Part shown: piece by piece, positions 22,401 through 33,295 of the stretch | How the letters are laid out: the number at the start of each line of letters is the position of its first letter | How positions within the stretch are numbered: the stretch's first letter is position 1 | Origin: Daucus carota subsp. sativus | Taxonomy: Eukaryota > Streptophyta > Magnoliopsida > Apiales > Apiaceae | Length of the DNA: 64,000 bases | NCBI RefSeq assembly: GCF_001625215.2 | Contig: NC_030383.2 | Location: forward strand, 41,412,380-41,476,379 | Direction: 5' to 3' | Position numbers and translations under genes: made by a program | Notes under the pieces: generated by a model | Databases searched by the model: none | Seen by the model: only the letters and a program-made list of their open reading frames with translations | Told to the model about the DNA's origin: nothing

Positions 22401-24825
22401 AGATCACTTTCCATTGCCTTTTGTTGATCAGATGTTAGATAGACTGGCTGGACGAGAGTATTATTGTTTTCTTGATGGGTACTCTGGCTATAATCAGATA
22501 ACAGTTGCTCCCGAAGATCAACACAAGACTACTTTTACTTGTCCTTATGGTACTTTTGCCTTCAGAAGAGTGTCATTCGGGCTATGTAATGCCCCTCCGA
22601 CTTTTCAAAGATGTATGATGGCTATCTTCTCAGACATGGTTGGTGACTTTCTAGAGGTATTCATGGATGATTTCTCAGTATTTGGGGATTCTTTTGATGA
22701 TTGTCTTTATAACTTGGGGAAGGTTTTGGGGCGATGTGAAGACACCAATCTTGTACTCAACTGGGAAAAATGTCACTTCATGGTGAAGGAAGGAATCGTA
22801 TTGGGGCATAAAGTTTCAAGGAAGGGAATTGAAGTTGATAAGGCGAAGATTGAAGTCATCGAGAAGTTACCTCCTCCTTCTTCTGTTAAGAGCATTCGAA
22901 GTTTTCTTGGGCATGCAGGTTTCTACAGACGGTTCATTAAAGACTTCTCCAAAATTTCTAAGCCTCTTTGCAAGTTATTGGAGAATGATACTCCTTTTCT
23001 GTTTGACGAAGCATGTTTAAAGGCTTTCGAGGAGCTAAAGCGAAGGTTGATTTCTGCACCTATTATCATTGCACCAGATTGGAGCTTGCCATTTGAATTA
23101 ATGTGTGATGCTAGTGATTATGCCGTAGGAGCAGTCATGGGTCAAAGAAAGAACAAGGTATTTCATCCTATATACTATGCAAGTCGTACTTTAACTGGAG
23201 CTCAATTGAATTACACAGTGACTGAAAAGGAGCTTCTTGCCGTAGTATTTGCCTTTGACAAGTTTCGCTCTTATCTGGTTGGCACGAAAGTGATTGTCTT
23301 CACCGACCATTCGGCAATTAAGTATTTAATTACAAAGAAGGATGCAAAGCCTCGGTTGATTCGGTGGGTGCTTCTACTTCAAGAGTTTGATATCGAGATA
23401 CAAGATAGAAAAGGTGTAGAAAATCAAGTGGCTGACCATTTATCAAGAATGGAGTACATTGATGAATCTTCCTCGATGATTCCTATCAAAGAGACATTTC
23501 CAGATGAGCAAATGTTTAAAGTACAACTCTCTGATTTTACACCATGGTATGCTGATTTGGCTAATTATCTAGCTACTGTATTGATGCCACCAAATTTATC
23601 AAGCCAACAAAGGAAGAAATTCTTACATGACATGAAATCTTATTTTTGGGATGAGCCTTATTTGTTCAAACAGGGTGCTGATCAGATGATAAGAAGATGT
23701 GTTCCTGACTATGAGGTAGAAAATATTCTTTTCCACTGCCATTCATCTCCTTCTGGTGGACATTTTGGTGGACAACGCACAGCTGCAAAGGTATTGCAAT
23801 CTGGTTTCTTTTGGCCTTCTTTATTTAAGGATGCGCATGCCTATGTTGTCAGATGTGATCGTTGTCAAAGGATTGGAAATATATCAAGAAGGAATGAGAT
23901 GCCTTTGACAAATATTCTTGAGGTAGAGTTGTTTGATGTGTGGGGAATTGATTTCATGGGTCCGTTTCCACCTTCTTACAAAAATGAATACATCTTAGTG
24001 GCTGTTGATTATGTCTCTAAATGGGTGGAAGCTGCTGCATATCCCACTAATGATGCAAAAGTTGTTGTCAAGTTCTTGGACAAACACATCTTCACTCGCT
24101 TTGGAACTCCACGAGCAATCATCAGTGATGAAGGTACACACTTTGTGAATAAATTGTTGTCCAATACGTTGGCTAAGTATAATGTGAGACACAAAGTGGC
24201 CACAGCCTATCATCCTCAATCTAATGGGCAAGCTGAGTTGTCCAATAGAGAAATCAAGGGTATTCTTCAGAAGGTTGTGAATCCTAACCGTAAGGACTGG
24301 TCTACAAGATTGGATGAGGCTCTTTGGGCATATCGTACTGCATACAAAACTCCGTTGGGTATGTCTCCGTACCGCTTAGTTTTTGGGAAAGCGTGTCATT
24401 TACCGGTTGAGCTTGAACATAAAGCTTATTGGGCTCTGAAAAATTTAAATTTTGACATGCAACCGGCCGGTGAAAAGAGAAAGTTGCAGCTTGATGAGTT
24501 AGAGGAACTCAGATTTTTTTCTTATGAGAATGCTAAGCTCTACAAGGAAAAGACAAAGAAATGGCATGATAAAAACATTCAATCTCGAGTGTTTGAGGTG
24601 GGGCAAAAAGTCTTATTATTCAACTCCAGGCTAAAATTATTTCCCGGTAAGTTGAAATCTAGGTGGTCTGGACCCTTCACTATCATCAAGGTGTATCCTT
24701 ATGGAGCTGTAGAATTGCGCGATAATCAAGGGGGTGAATTTAAAGTGAACGGACAGCGGTTGAAACATTACTGGGGAGGTCAAGTTGCTCGTGACAAGAC
24801 CTCTGTTGATTTGGTGGAGTCTTAA
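19438..24825 (+). CDS. Athila-like Gag-Pol polyprotein
   Basis: A single uninterrupted frame of 1,795 residues, starting [16 protein letters not shown]. Gag spans about 1-560, with a capsid-like region ([20 protein letters not shown]) and a zinc knuckle of spacing CX2CX3HX4C near 326-338. The aspartic protease has DLGASINLM at about 632. Reverse transcriptase (about 880-1130) has FLDGYSGYN and FMDDFSVFG, the YxDD variant, at about 1075. RNase H follows with DASDYAVGA near 1224. The integrase starts with its HHCC region near 1430, then the catalytic core from [11 protein letters not shown], and ends with a GPF motif in [11 protein letters not shown]. No frameshift or stop separates gag and pol, so expression is presumably as one polyprotein. 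It looks intact and could supply trans functions. Confidence 0.95.
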   Translation: MSERHPVVFDFDPEIERTFNRRRKAQRKIKQTLVAMDDNVNNGDIPAGAFIVDDKDRAIRQYAAPRFEDLNSGIIRPNIQATQFELKPVMFQMLQTIGQFSGMPTEDPHLHLRLFMEISDSFKFQGVPEDALRLKLFPYSVRDRARTWLNSLPAGSVTTWNDLTEKFLSKYFPPNMNAKLRNEINSFQQQDDESLYDAWERFKELLRKCPHHGILHCIQMETFYNGLNAQTKMVVDASANGALLSKSYNQAYEILETIATNNYQWSSSRAQTGKKVAGIYDVDSITSMKAQLASMEHMLKNLSMGSNQSKEQSLSSQINQTKNVSCVFCGEAHTYDSCPSNPESVFYMGNQNKGGPYSNTYNQSWRQHPNFSWSNQGANSGTLNGNVKSNYPPGFSQQAPQSNSLENMLKEYIIKNEASRSQTEALVQSQAASLRNLENQVGQLANELRNRPHGTLPSDTEKPKGVGNEHCKAMTLKSGKVLGNNATDAKHDDSVEPSGNEEISDDKESDNDKVSPPRASPEKSHIQPQPPFPQRFQKQKQDVQFKKFLDVLKQLHINIPLVEALEQMPNYVKFMKDILTKKRRLGEFETVALTKECSSFLQHKLPTKMKDPGSFTIPCTIGDSYCGMALCDLGASINLMPMSVFRKLGIGEVRPTTVTLQLADRSLAHPEGKIEDVLVKVDKFIFPADFIVLDYEADREVPIILGRPFLATGRTLIDVQNGELTMRVQDEKVTFNVFKAMKYSDDVEDCSAITIFDELISDKLDSNSSHDPLEQLILNVSQEEDDNVELLAWLEANSQVTRTRGRFESLDLSSREFKTPKSSIDEPPELELKALPSHLKYAYLGPSSTLPVIISAELSIAQEEKLVELLKNHKKAIGWSIADIKGISPSICMHKILLEDGAKGSIEGQRRLNPIMKEVVKKEVIKWLDAGIIYPISDSAWVSPVQCVPKKGGITVIKNENNELIPTRTVTGWRICIDYRKLNKATRKDHFPLPFVDQMLDRLAGREYYCFLDGYSGYNQITVAPEDQHKTTFTCPYGTFAFRRVSFGLCNAPPTFQRCMMAIFSDMVGDFLEVFMDDFSVFGDSFDDCLYNLGKVLGRCEDTNLVLNWEKCHFMVKEGIVLGHKVSRKGIEVDKAKIEVIEKLPPPSSVKSIRSFLGHAGFYRRFIKDFSKISKPLCKLLENDTPFLFDEACLKAFEELKRRLISAPIIIAPDWSLPFELMCDASDYAVGAVMGQRKNKVFHPIYYASRTLTGAQLNYTVTEKELLAVVFAFDKFRSYLVGTKVIVFTDHSAIKYLITKKDAKPRLIRWVLLLQEFDIEIQDRKGVENQVADHLSRMEYIDESSSMIPIKETFPDEQMFKVQLSDFTPWYADLANYLATVLMPPNLSSQQRKKFLHDMKSYFWDEPYLFKQGADQMIRRCVPDYEVENILFHCHSSPSGGHFGGQRTAAKVLQSGFFWPSLFKDAHAYVVRCDRCQRIGNISRRNEMPLTNILEVELFDVWGIDFMGPFPPSYKNEYILVAVDYVSKWVEAAAYPTNDAKVVVKFLDKHIFTRFGTPRAIISDEGTHFVNKLLSNTLAKYNVRHKVATAYHPQSNGQAELSNREIKGILQKVVNPNRKDWSTRLDEALWAYRTAYKTPLGMSPYRLVFGKACHLPVELEHKAYWALKNLNFDMQPAGEKRKLQLDELEELRFFSYENAKLYKEKTKKWHDKNIQSRVFEVGQKVLLFNSRLKLFPGKLKSRWSGPFTIIKVYPYGAVELRDNQGGEFKVNGQRLKHYWGGQVARDKTSVDLVES

Positions 24826-25787
24826 AAGAAAGTACGTCTAGCCAAAGACGTTAAAGAAAAGCGCTTCTTGGGAGGCAACCCATGATTTTGTACGGTTAGT
24901 AAAATTATCTATATAATTTTTAGTATTTTTTTTTAGTTAGATATATTTTAATATATTATTTTTACTCCCATAAGATGCCTTGATGAATTTTGTGTGAAGT
25001 GTTGCAGTGAAGAAAAAAAGGATTATATAATCAGGCAGGTTTAAGTTGATTTGTTCACAGAAAAAAAAAAAAGAAAAAAAAAAGAGGGTGCACAAGTCAG
25101 AGACAGTGGATGGGCGTTCTACTTTTGTAGAATGGCCGTTTTATGGTTCTGTCAGAATGCACAGAAGAGCAGGACAGAAGAGCAGAACCGGCGTTTTTAT
25201 TTTATAAAACGGCCGTCTTCACCTTCTGTTTCCACATGAGGCTCCGCTTGTTTTATGTGTTGTTTTCTTCCGCTGGGCTCTAGCTTTCTTTTTCGTTGGG
25301 CTTCATCTCATCTCGGCCCATTTAGAGTCATTTTGAATCTCGGCTCATTTAAATTCATTTTGAATTTATACTGAAAGAAGTTCAGTTGCTGTTCCAAGCC
25401 CAGCCCATCAACTGGAGTTCATTGACCAAGCCCAGCCCATCAACTGACGGGCCATACCATGGCCAGGCCCATGGTCCAGCTCACAACATTGCACTGATTT
25501 TTCTCAGTCGAGTGCGCGATCCTTGGTCCTTGGTGTACAGTGTTATAAAAAAGAAATCAACTGCAAGTGCTTGGGGTCGAACTCCTGTCCTTCTCGAAAG
25601 AGACTTTTATGGCTGCTTCTTTAACCGATGTGCCAGCTGCTACTTCTTGTCACATTTCTATTCAAGCATTTATTTGAGGGGAGTCTTCTTCTCAACTTCT
25701 TTTCTAGAATATTATTATTGATTTATTATCTTATATTATATATATATTTTTTAGTTTCTTTTATTCATTGAGGACAATGAACCACTT

Positions 25788-25802
25788 AAGTGTGGGGAGG
25801 GG
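25788..25802 (+). promoter_or_regulatory. Internal polypurine-tract-like motif
   Basis: AAGTGTGGGGAGGGG preceded by TTGAGGACAATG. The arrangement GAGGAC...TAAGTGTGGGG is repeated just before the 3' LTR (27218-27246), so this is a second, internal copy of the PPT context, about 1.45 kb upstream. Confidence 0.6.
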
Positions 25803-27234
25803 TTTTCAACCAAAAAAAAAAAAAAGAAAAAAAAAAGAAGAATAATATATATTTTTAGTTAGAGTTTTTTTTTTTTGGATTATTTTTAATAGTTTTATAA
25901 GTTATAAAAAAAATGATAAAAATTGTTTTGCCTTGTCCCATTATTAGAAAATTCACATTAGTTGCATTAAATATAGATGCATGTTTTTTTTGGTAGAACT
26001 TATTTTTTTTATTTTAATTTTTAGGTGCATTTTCATAATTCCATGAATGTTTGTTATACCATGTTGACATCCTATGATGATTTATTGTGCATAATGTCTT
26101 GGTTAGTAATCTTGATTATATGTGATGTTGTGCATGCTTAGAAGTTGTTTGTGCGGAATTTTAATTACATTATATAATGCTCTAGAGACAAGATTTTAGA
26201 CCAGCTTATTTCTTGAGTGTTAGCTATGAGCCGGGCGTAGAATTTTGACTATGCCCTTTTGAGCTTAGAGCCTATAATTCTTAAGTAAAGGGGAACTTTG
26301 GGATATACATGCCTTTCAAAAAAAAAAAAAATACAGAAAAAATAGAAAAAAAAAAAGAAGAAAGATTGTAGTAGCAATAAAGTTCACAAAAAAAAAATGG
26401 TGGTATAATTGACTAGGTTGAGCTCATTAATACTCGAGTAATTAAGTCTGAGGGGACCTTGTGCCTAGTAACCTAAAGCCTTTATGGTTTGGGATTGCTG
26501 ACCCAACACTCGTTAAATGGGTATTAGTGCATAAATCTTTAGGGATCTCAACCATTGCACGGTCAAATAAGCTACCTAAATCCCATGTGTGAACAATTTG
26601 GTTGGTGAAGTCTTATGGTGGTCGTAACTCACTTACCCTGAGAAGCGTCCCGACCTTAGACCGAGCACATACACACCAAATAATAGGAAGTGAAAAAAAA
26701 AATATAGGAGAGGCATGGAAGTTCCTTGGTGACCCTAAGCGAGAGTTGACTCTAATGTAACGGAGTGTTTAAGCATTATTCTGATTAACGACTCATGGTT
26801 AAGACTCTGTAGAAGTTTGTTGGTCTCTATTTTGTTTCACTGGAGAGCATTTTGAACACACACGATGCACTCCGCACTTACAATGAAAGAGTAGCATGAC
26901 TAATATGTGAGATAGATGAATGCCTTGACTGTTGCATTTTCTGAGGATTATATGTTAACAAGGTTGATACTTGCATGATTGGAATTGTGATTTAATTCAT
27001 TTAGTTTGCATTCATGTATGTTGCATATTTGGGACTTGGCAAGATAAAAAATGGATTTTGTGGGTATATTCACTATAAACCCTCACGAGACCTTACTCGT
27101 CCACTAGAGCTGTCTAGGGGTTTAAAGGGCTTGTTGCATATGCCAAATGCAATCGTGATCACCTACGGAAGTGGTACTAGTTAGTTTAGGCATAGTTTTT
27201 TTGTTTTTTCTTTGCCCGAGGACGTGCAAAATGC

Positions 27235-27248
27235 TAAGTGTGGGGATG
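27235..27248 (+). promoter_or_regulatory. Polypurine tract before the 3' LTR
   Basis: TAAGTGTGGGGATG directly abuts the TG start of the 3' LTR, the expected position of the plus-strand primer for retrotransposon DNA synthesis. Confidence 0.8.
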
Positions 27249-28610
27249 TGATAAGCGTGCATTTTATCTTAATATTGTCCCTGTATTTTAGTTATTTTGT
27301 ACTTAATTGGATTTTTATTTATTAAATTTTAATGTTTTATTGTAGGATGCAAGGAATTCTAATCAAATATGGATTGGAGTTTAAATAGCAAGAATTGGAG
27401 TTTAATTCGAATAAAATTCGGATTTTAAGGCTAGTTGCGCAGCATTCACTGTTTGGGCCATATCTGGAGTTCTAGAAGTCCAAATCAGGTGATTCAAGAG
27501 CCCACGCGAAGCTTAGAACAAGGCCTTTAATTCAGAGGTCGACTTGCATTTTTATCCCAGTCTAATCAGCCCAGAATCAGAGTCAAAAAGTCAACTGCGA
27601 ATTTCCACTTTTGGAATTCTATTCTGATTCGGAAATCTCCTTGTATTTTCATTAATTCATAAAAAGTACTTTTAATAGAGTTATTAGGTTTTAGTATTGA
27701 GACCTAATTAGAGAGAGAGACACGGTACAAGATAGAGAAGGGAGGCACAAGCATAGAGAAAAAGTAGAAGCAAGACGGAAGAGATTTCAGCCATTGAAGA
27801 CATTCAGTGGATTTGTTTCTTCATCTCTTTGTTTAAAATTCTCTCCTTAACTCTTGTTATTATGAACATGTTTTTCTTATTCTTGGTTGATTTTGATATT
27901 TTGAGTATGAACTAATTGTATAAAGTTGGGATTTTTATGGAACCCTAGCATGAGGATTTTGGTGTTTTGTTAAAGACTATTGTATGCGATTTTATGGTTT
28001 ACTCATTCAAGTGTTTTTCATGTTAATACTTGCTATTGTCTGATCAACTTTAGTGGGTTATCGAGTTAATCATAATACTGAGAGGGTTATGATTAATTGA
28101 CACAAGACTTGAATGGTGCATGATTATATCTTTTGATTATAATTTAGTTACGGTATAGACATATATTGTGACCATGCATAGCTTTGTGAATTGATGCTTA
28201 ATTGGATTCCGAATATTAAATTGGCATAGACATATGTTAGTTTATTTGTAGGAATTATATCATAGTGATTTCGAGAGAAGCCTATGACCATTGAATTCTG
28301 GCTAGTAAATTGTGATTTGCTACAATATTTCGCGACTCTTTTACCGATATTCTTGTGTTAGGAGGAAGTAATTATCCTGACTTATCTTCTCATATTTGAA
28401 ACTCGTTAAGCTCTTTAGTATAATTTTAGTTGGTTAAATTTAGTTTTAATATAAAAACCATCAATAATTTATTGTGTTCGATAACTAGACTGTTAGATAT
28501 TATTCGTGATTGATACGTTTACATAGTCCTTGAGGAACGATATCTGGTATTTATTACTATATTACTTGTTTGCGATTGTGTACACTTGCACATTAGTATT
28601 TTACGCAACA
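27249..28610 (+). repeat. 3' LTR of the Athila-like element
   Basis: 1,362 bp from TGATAAGCG to CGCAACA. Same length as the 5' LTR with no difference seen by eye. Followed directly by the target duplication GTGGC and then by the interrupted LINE endonuclease. Confidence 0.95.
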
Positions 28611-28615
28611 GTGGC

Positions 28616-31225
28616 AGGTGGTGGCTCTAGGTAGGAAGCATTCGGATCATAAACCGCTCTTGGTATCTTCAGGGACAAGGGATGTAAGCCCCAAGCCTTT
28701 CAAGATATTTAATTGCTTCCTAACTGATAGTCTCCTAGAAGAGGTGAAGAGTCTATCCAAAAGCAAAAAGGGTTGGGAAAATGCCAATATTCAGCAAGCT
28801 CTGAGGGATATTAAAGTTACTATTAAGCGGAGTTCTAAAGGAGGAGTTTAAACAGGACATACTAGATGATAGCCCATCAATAGAGATAGAGCTCCTAGAG
28901 ATTAGGAGGAGGTTAAAAACTTTATACGATCACAAGGAATCTATGTTGAGCCAAAAGGCAAGAATAAATTGGCTGAAGCTGGGGGATGGTAATACAAAGT
29001 TCTTTCATCAAGCTGTACAAAGGCGGAAAAGCAGGAATTCAATAACCAAATTGTATTGGGGCGGCAAATGGGTAACCGAGCACGAATTGATCAAGCAAGC
29101 CTTCTTTGAGCATTATACAGAGTTCTTTAGGAGTAGGGGAGATAGTCTGTTAGATTTGGGTCTCCTAACGCTACCAAGGTTGTCGGACAAAGATAGCCAA
29201 GACTTGGTTAGACTCATTCACAAACAAGAAATGATAGCTGCGCTGGGTTCCATGGGGGATGACAAAGCACCTGGGCCAGACGGCCTTAACATTCGTAGTC
29301 TAAAATTTTTGTGGCCTTTTATCAGCTCCAAGATGGAGAACTTCATATTTGCATTCCATGACACTGCTGTAATTCCAGCTGGCCTAAATTCCTCCTTTGT
29401 GACATTGATTCCTAAAAACGCAGATCCATCAACAGTTAGGGATTATAGACCCATCAGCCTTATTAACACCTCAATCAAAGTCCTCACAAAAGTCCTAGCA
29501 AGTAGGCTTGCCGCTCATATGGGTTATTTGACCAGTGACACCCAATCCGGGTTTACTAAAGGAAGACAAGCTTCTGAGGGTATCTTGGTGGTCAAGGAGA
29601 TAGTTCACTCTCTCCAGAAGAACAAGTGTAAGGGGATGGTGATCAAGCTTGATTTTGAAAAAGCTTTTGATACCATCAAGTGGGAGTTCCTGTTTTCAGT
29701 CTTGGAGAAAATGAATTTTAATACTAAATGGATAGACTGGATTAAGTCCTTGCTGAGTACTTCAAGAATATCTATCCTAGTTAACGGATCACCCACGAAA
29801 GAATTTTCTCCGAGTAGAGGGTTGCGGCAGGGAGACCCCCTATCCCCTCTGCTCTTTAATCTGGTTGCAGAAGTGCTTAGCTCAATGTTAAACGAAGCAG
29901 CAAATAAAGGAATCTTTAGAGGGATTACGCTGGATAAATCATCTCCTCCAATCACACACTTACAATTCGCGGATGACACGATAATCTTCGTGGAAGATTC
30001 TGTAACATCTGTAAAGGGTGTGAAAACTGTCCTACAATGCTTCCAGTTAATCTCGGGGCTCAAGATAAATTTTGACAAGAGTGAAATTTTTGCACATAAG
30101 TGCTGCCATACTAACCAATATGAGGGTGCTCAGATCCTCAAATGCAAACTTGGCGTGTGGCCAATGAAGTACCTAGGAATTCCTATAGGAGTCTCATGTA
30201 AAAGGAAGGTGTTCTGGGATCCATTAATTAGGAGGTTTAGTCAAAAATTGGCAGGCTGGAAGGCTGACTATCTTAATCAAGCAGGAAGATCAGTGCTTGT
30301 TAAATCGGTACTGGACAGCTTGCCAGTATATTGGATGAGTTTGCACTCTATTCCCTCATCTATATGCAACAAATTGGAGAAGATCAGGAGAGATTTTCTG
30401 TGGGGGCAGATGGAAGGCAAAGAAGGGGCACAGAAGAAGTTACATTTAGTTAACTGGGCTAAAGTATGCAAACCAAGATATCAGGGTGGTCTTGGTTTGA
30501 CTCCCATCAAGATAAAAAATTTATCCCTATTAGGAAAATGGTCTTACAGGTGGGAAAAAGAAAGGCACAGAAGTTGGAATATCTGGATTAGAGGGAAGTA
30601 CAACTGCACCAGCAAGGTTAGTCTCAGTGAGGGCCTGAGCCATAAAAAAATGTCAGATAGTCTGGAGGCAATTGTCAGAACAGCTCATCATTCTCTATTC
30701 AAACAGACTGCTAAGCATAAGAACTTCACCTGGGCCTTGGGCAATGGTAACAAGATACTGTTTTGGGAGGATTGTTGGTTTGAGGACAGCCCACTAATGG
30801 AGAAATTCAACAGGTTGTATAGCCTTTCCAAGCTCAAAGAATACACTGTAAGCTCCTTTATTCAGAGTTGGTTTTCATCAAGCTCTGCTAAAGACAACAT
30901 CTGGAGAAGGGCTCTTAGGGCCTGGGAATTAGAGGATTTAGACAAGCTAGCAATAATAGTGAAGGATGTGTCATTATCAACCAAAGAGGACAGACTCATA
31001 TGGAAGGCTGCGAGGGCTGAGTACTCTGCTAAAAAAGCCACACAAGAACTTACTTATTCTGAAGAGAGAATTCAATGGGAATTTATTTGGAAGATGAAGG
31101 TTCCTAATAAGATCAAGCTCTTCCTGTGGAAACTTCATCTAAATGTCCTTCCCACCAGGGATCTTCTGTCTAAGAGAGGGGTTCACATAAATGAAAACAA
31201 TGCGTGTAGCTTTTGTGGTTATTAA
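28616..31225 (+). pseudogene. LINE ORF2 part 2: endonuclease end and reverse transcriptase
   Basis: Continues the endonuclease in frame (QVVALGRKHSDHKPLLV, with the conserved SDH). A one-base frame change near 28,830-28,850 shifts the frame: the first frame ends at a TAA at about 28,849-28,851, and the protein resumes as EEFKQDILDD and runs open through the reverse transcriptase. RT motifs are LGDGNTKFFH, LDFEKAFDTIKWEFL, the RGLRQGDPLSP turn, and the catalytic FADD in LQFADDTIIF near 29,966. The region ends in a zf-RVT knuckle NACSFCGY, where TAA at 31223-31225 cuts it. The same frame continues EETEFHLFQGCPRARY, so this is a true nonsense mutation within the knuckle. Confidence 0.93.
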
Positions 31226-32056
31226 GAAGAAACGGAGTTTCATCTCTTTCAAGGATGTCCTCGGGCTAGGTATATGTGGAATCTTGTATGTTTTTGGTGG
31301 CAAATCCATCCTGGCTACTTGCATTTCAACTCCTTGGAGGCGCTATGGATTTCTGCAAAGATGTTCACACACAAAAAGGCAAAGATGGTATGGAAAATAG
31401 TCTTATGTGCCACTTTGTGGATCATTTGGCTCTCAAGAAATGCAGTAATATTCAGAGGCAAGAACCAAAGTGTTGGAGAAATGCTAGCACTGGTGAAACA
31501 ACAGTCTTTAGACTGGTGCTTAGCATCAGACTTATTAGTTAAAGAGTCCTCTCGGTGGTGGTACTCAAATCCCATGGGTACAGTCACCAACTCAGAGTCA
31601 CTACAAAGACAGTCTCTGCTCCAAGTTCAATCAGAATTAATAGGCTTCATTGATGGATCGTTGAAGTCTAGGAATGGGCAAAGTAAAGCTGGTATAGGAG
31701 GGTTCATTCAAAAACAAAATGGAAATGCCATTTTTACTTTTTCAGGGCCTTGCAATGCTAATTCTCCATTGGAAGCGGAGTGGAGTGCACTATGTTTTTT
31801 GATAAAAAATTTTGCACAGTCAGTTTGGGCAGACAAATCACTACTGGTGTATGTGGACTGCAAGTCACTTATTAACAGGTTCTTGGAGTTATATTCTCAT
31901 ACAGGGGGAGAAGGTGATACTGAGCTGGCCATGCAATTAGCCTCGAGACAAATATTTGTAAAATTAATTCCTAGAGACCTCAACAACGTGGCAGACTTAT
32001 TGGCTAAATCTGGGGCCCATAAGCCGGATATATCTTTATCTTGGGCTTTCTCCTAA
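31226..32056 (+). pseudogene. LINE ORF2 part 3: C-terminal RNase H
   Basis: Same frame as the reverse transcriptase, separated from it only by the TAA at 31223-31225. After the rest of the zinc knuckle comes an RNase H domain with all four expected acidic positions: IGFIDGSLKS, SPLEAEWSAL, VYVDCKSL and RDLNNVADLLAKSG. An extra RNase H after RT is known in plant L1 elements, described in the literature as an archaea-like RNase H acquisition. It would remove element RNA from the cDNA hybrid. Cut off from RT by the stop, it could be made only by readthrough or internal initiation. Confidence 0.88.
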
Positions 32057-32226
32057 TAAATTCAAATTTGGGAGGGATTTAAAACTTGTACATAATTTTC
32101 TAGAGTAATGATTATTTCTAGAATCTTCTGCAGAGCCTCTTCGCCTCACCCAATCCTGCTTCAAGCCTGATAGTATTTGTCCGCCCAGGCGTGCTTCTTG
32201 GATTTCCAACACACTTCCTCAGTGGC

Positions 32227-32334
32227 TATTTATACAGACCAGTTGAGAGATGTGTTCATTCACATCTCTTGCTTTTCCTCTACCAAATACCTCTGTACTT
32301 TCTCCCCCTCTTCTCCTTGCTTCTTTCCTCACCC
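32227..32334 (+). promoter_or_regulatory. Promoter-like TATA and leader before LINE ORF3
   Basis: TATTTATA at 32227-32234 is followed by a pyrimidine-rich stretch (CTTTCTCCCCCTCTTCTCC near 32,298-32,316) and by an ATG at 32335 in context CACCCATGGCTGA. The TATA-to-ATG spacing of about 100 bases and CT-rich leader look like a plant gene's 5' end. Function is inference. Confidence 0.4.
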
Positions 32335-33024
32335 ATGGCTGAGGTCGAGAATGTCGATGCTAACCCCAGGTGGATTATGCCTAGACCTGGATTTGTCAAA
32401 ATTAACGTGCACGGCTGTTTTTTCGTCAATGCTTTGCCAAATGGTAATGTTACAGGCATTGGGGTGGTCATCAGAAACTGTCGTGGCAAAATCATCCGTA
32501 TGCTGTCAGGCTCGTTGGGGATCACTAACCCCAGGATCAATGAGTATCAGGCCATGCTAGAGGGGTGCAAACGAGCGTATGTAGAGAAAATGGAGCATTT
32601 TGTGCTGGAAAGTAACCATGTGGACTCCTTCTGGGAATGGAGGAACTCCTCTCTCGAAGGAGTTCACCCAGATCATGCTGAAATAGTTCAGCAGTTGAAC
32701 CAACGAAATGCAGACAGGAACTTCCACATGGAAGTAAGGCTCTGTGAGACTAATGCCAATGAGCTAGCTATTTATCTTGCTCATCATGGAGCTGAGCACT
32801 ACAAACAAATGGTTATCATGGCGCAGCCCTTTGGGCAGGTGTTCGAACTCTGGAATCGGGATATGGGGTTGGGCCCCGCTGACCCCCAGTTTATGGCAGT
32901 TCATGAAGAAGATATTGTACCTGCTGTGGTGGACGACGACGAGCAAGTTGTCCCTGAGGTCGACGATGGTGCCCAGATGCTCGCTGGGGAGGAAATGGTT
33001 GAAGTGATAGAGATTCTTGACTAA
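32335..33024 (+). CDS. LINE ORF3: degenerate RNase H-fold protein with acidic tail
   Basis: Intact 229-residue frame inside the LINE, after ORF2 and before the poly(A). Residues about 18-130 match the layout of plant RVT_3-type RNase H domains: PGFVKINVHGCF, then GIGVVIRNCRGKII, INEYQAMLEGCKRA, FVLESNHVDS and NANELAIYLAHHG. Compared with active enzymes, the first Asp is His (residue 26), the third acidic site is Asn (about 94), and the last Asp reads Glu. Only the Glu at about 70 is kept, so catalysis is unlikely. A tail from about 175 is rich in Asp and Glu (VVDDDEQVVPEVDDG). The role is unknown: it could be a structural partner like the retroviral connection domain, or a host gene picked up by 3' transduction. 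Confidence 0.7.
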   Translation: MAEVENVDANPRWIMPRPGFVKINVHGCFFVNALPNGNVTGIGVVIRNCRGKIIRMLSGSLGITNPRINEYQAMLEGCKRAYVEKMEHFVLESNHVDSFWEWRNSSLEGVHPDHAEIVQQLNQRNADRNFHMEVRLCETNANELAIYLAHHGAEHYKQMVIMAQPFGQVFELWNRDMGLGPADPQFMAVHEEDIVPAVVDDDEQVVPEVDDGAQMLAGEEMVEVIEILD

Positions 33025-33295
33025 CTGCATGGGGGGATTCGTGAAGTTTGTATGGGGGGAGTCGTGTAGTTTGCATGGGGAATGTTCTAGCTTTTGTCAG
33101 TGGAGATAGGATTGTGTCTAGTTATTAGGTAATTTCCAAGGTCTTATGGGATAGAGTAAAGCATGCAAATGTAGCTGATATGATTGCTATCTTTGTAGGG
33201 TCTCTAGATTCTAGTCTCTAGTTATATTATGGTACTGGCAGAAAATCTTGTAACCCTTTTATCAATGAAATCTTTGGCCTTTCAAAAAAAAAAAA
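33025..33295 (+). other. LINE 3' UTR and poly(A) tail
   Basis: Non-coding tail ending TTGGCCTTTC followed by A13 at about 33,284-33,296, then the 14-bp target duplication. The tract upstream, with TTTTATCAATGAAATC, resembles 3' ends of plant L1 elements. Confidence 0.8.

Larger units (their letters stand above)
24826..27248 (+). other. Post-pol non-coding region of the Athila-like element
   Basis: 2.4 kb where many Athila relatives carry an envelope-like ORF. Here the longest open frame is about 110 codons with no recognisable domain, so env is absent. The region has several A-rich tracts (near 25,062-25,083, 25,812-25,836 and 26,319-26,360). It has a polypurine motif at 25788-25802 in addition to the one abutting the 3' LTR. 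Confidence 0.75.
17946..28610 (+). mobile_element. Athila-type Ty3/gypsy LTR retrotransposon nested in the LINE
   Basis: Complete 10,665-bp element. Its parts in order are a 1,362-bp LTR beginning TGATAAGCG and ending CGCAACA, a primer-binding site, one open gag-pol frame, a 2.4-kb region with no long frame, a polypurine tract, and a second 1,362-bp LTR. The duplication GTGGC sits at 17941-17945 and 28611-28615. I see no difference between the LTRs by eye, which points to a recent insertion. Domain order protease-RT-RNase H-integrase and motifs such as [11 protein letters not shown] and FMDDFSVFG place it in Ty3/gypsy, Athila-like lineage. Confidence 0.95.
15168..33295 (+). mobile_element. 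Full-length plant L1-type LINE, split by a nested Athila element
   Basis: The boundaries are set by a perfect 14-bp duplication, ATATGTCTTGTGTA, at 15154-15167 and 33296-33309, and by a poly(A) tail of about 13 bases just before the right copy. Removing the nested LTR element and one copy of its 5-bp duplication leaves about 7,458 bp. Gene order is ORF1 (RRM type), ORF2 (endonuclease, reverse transcriptase, zinc knuckle, RNase H), then a third ORF and a 3' UTR. ORF2 has one frameshift and one nonsense codon, so this copy cannot make an intact ORF2 protein even without the insertion. Confidence 0.93.

Noticed and set aside
25386-25721. 111-codon frame in the post-pol region, considered as an env remnant
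   Set aside because: No transmembrane or signal segment and no Athila env-like pattern.
29605-30078. 157-codon open frame on the minus strand
   Set aside because: Antisense shadow of the LINE reverse transcriptase.
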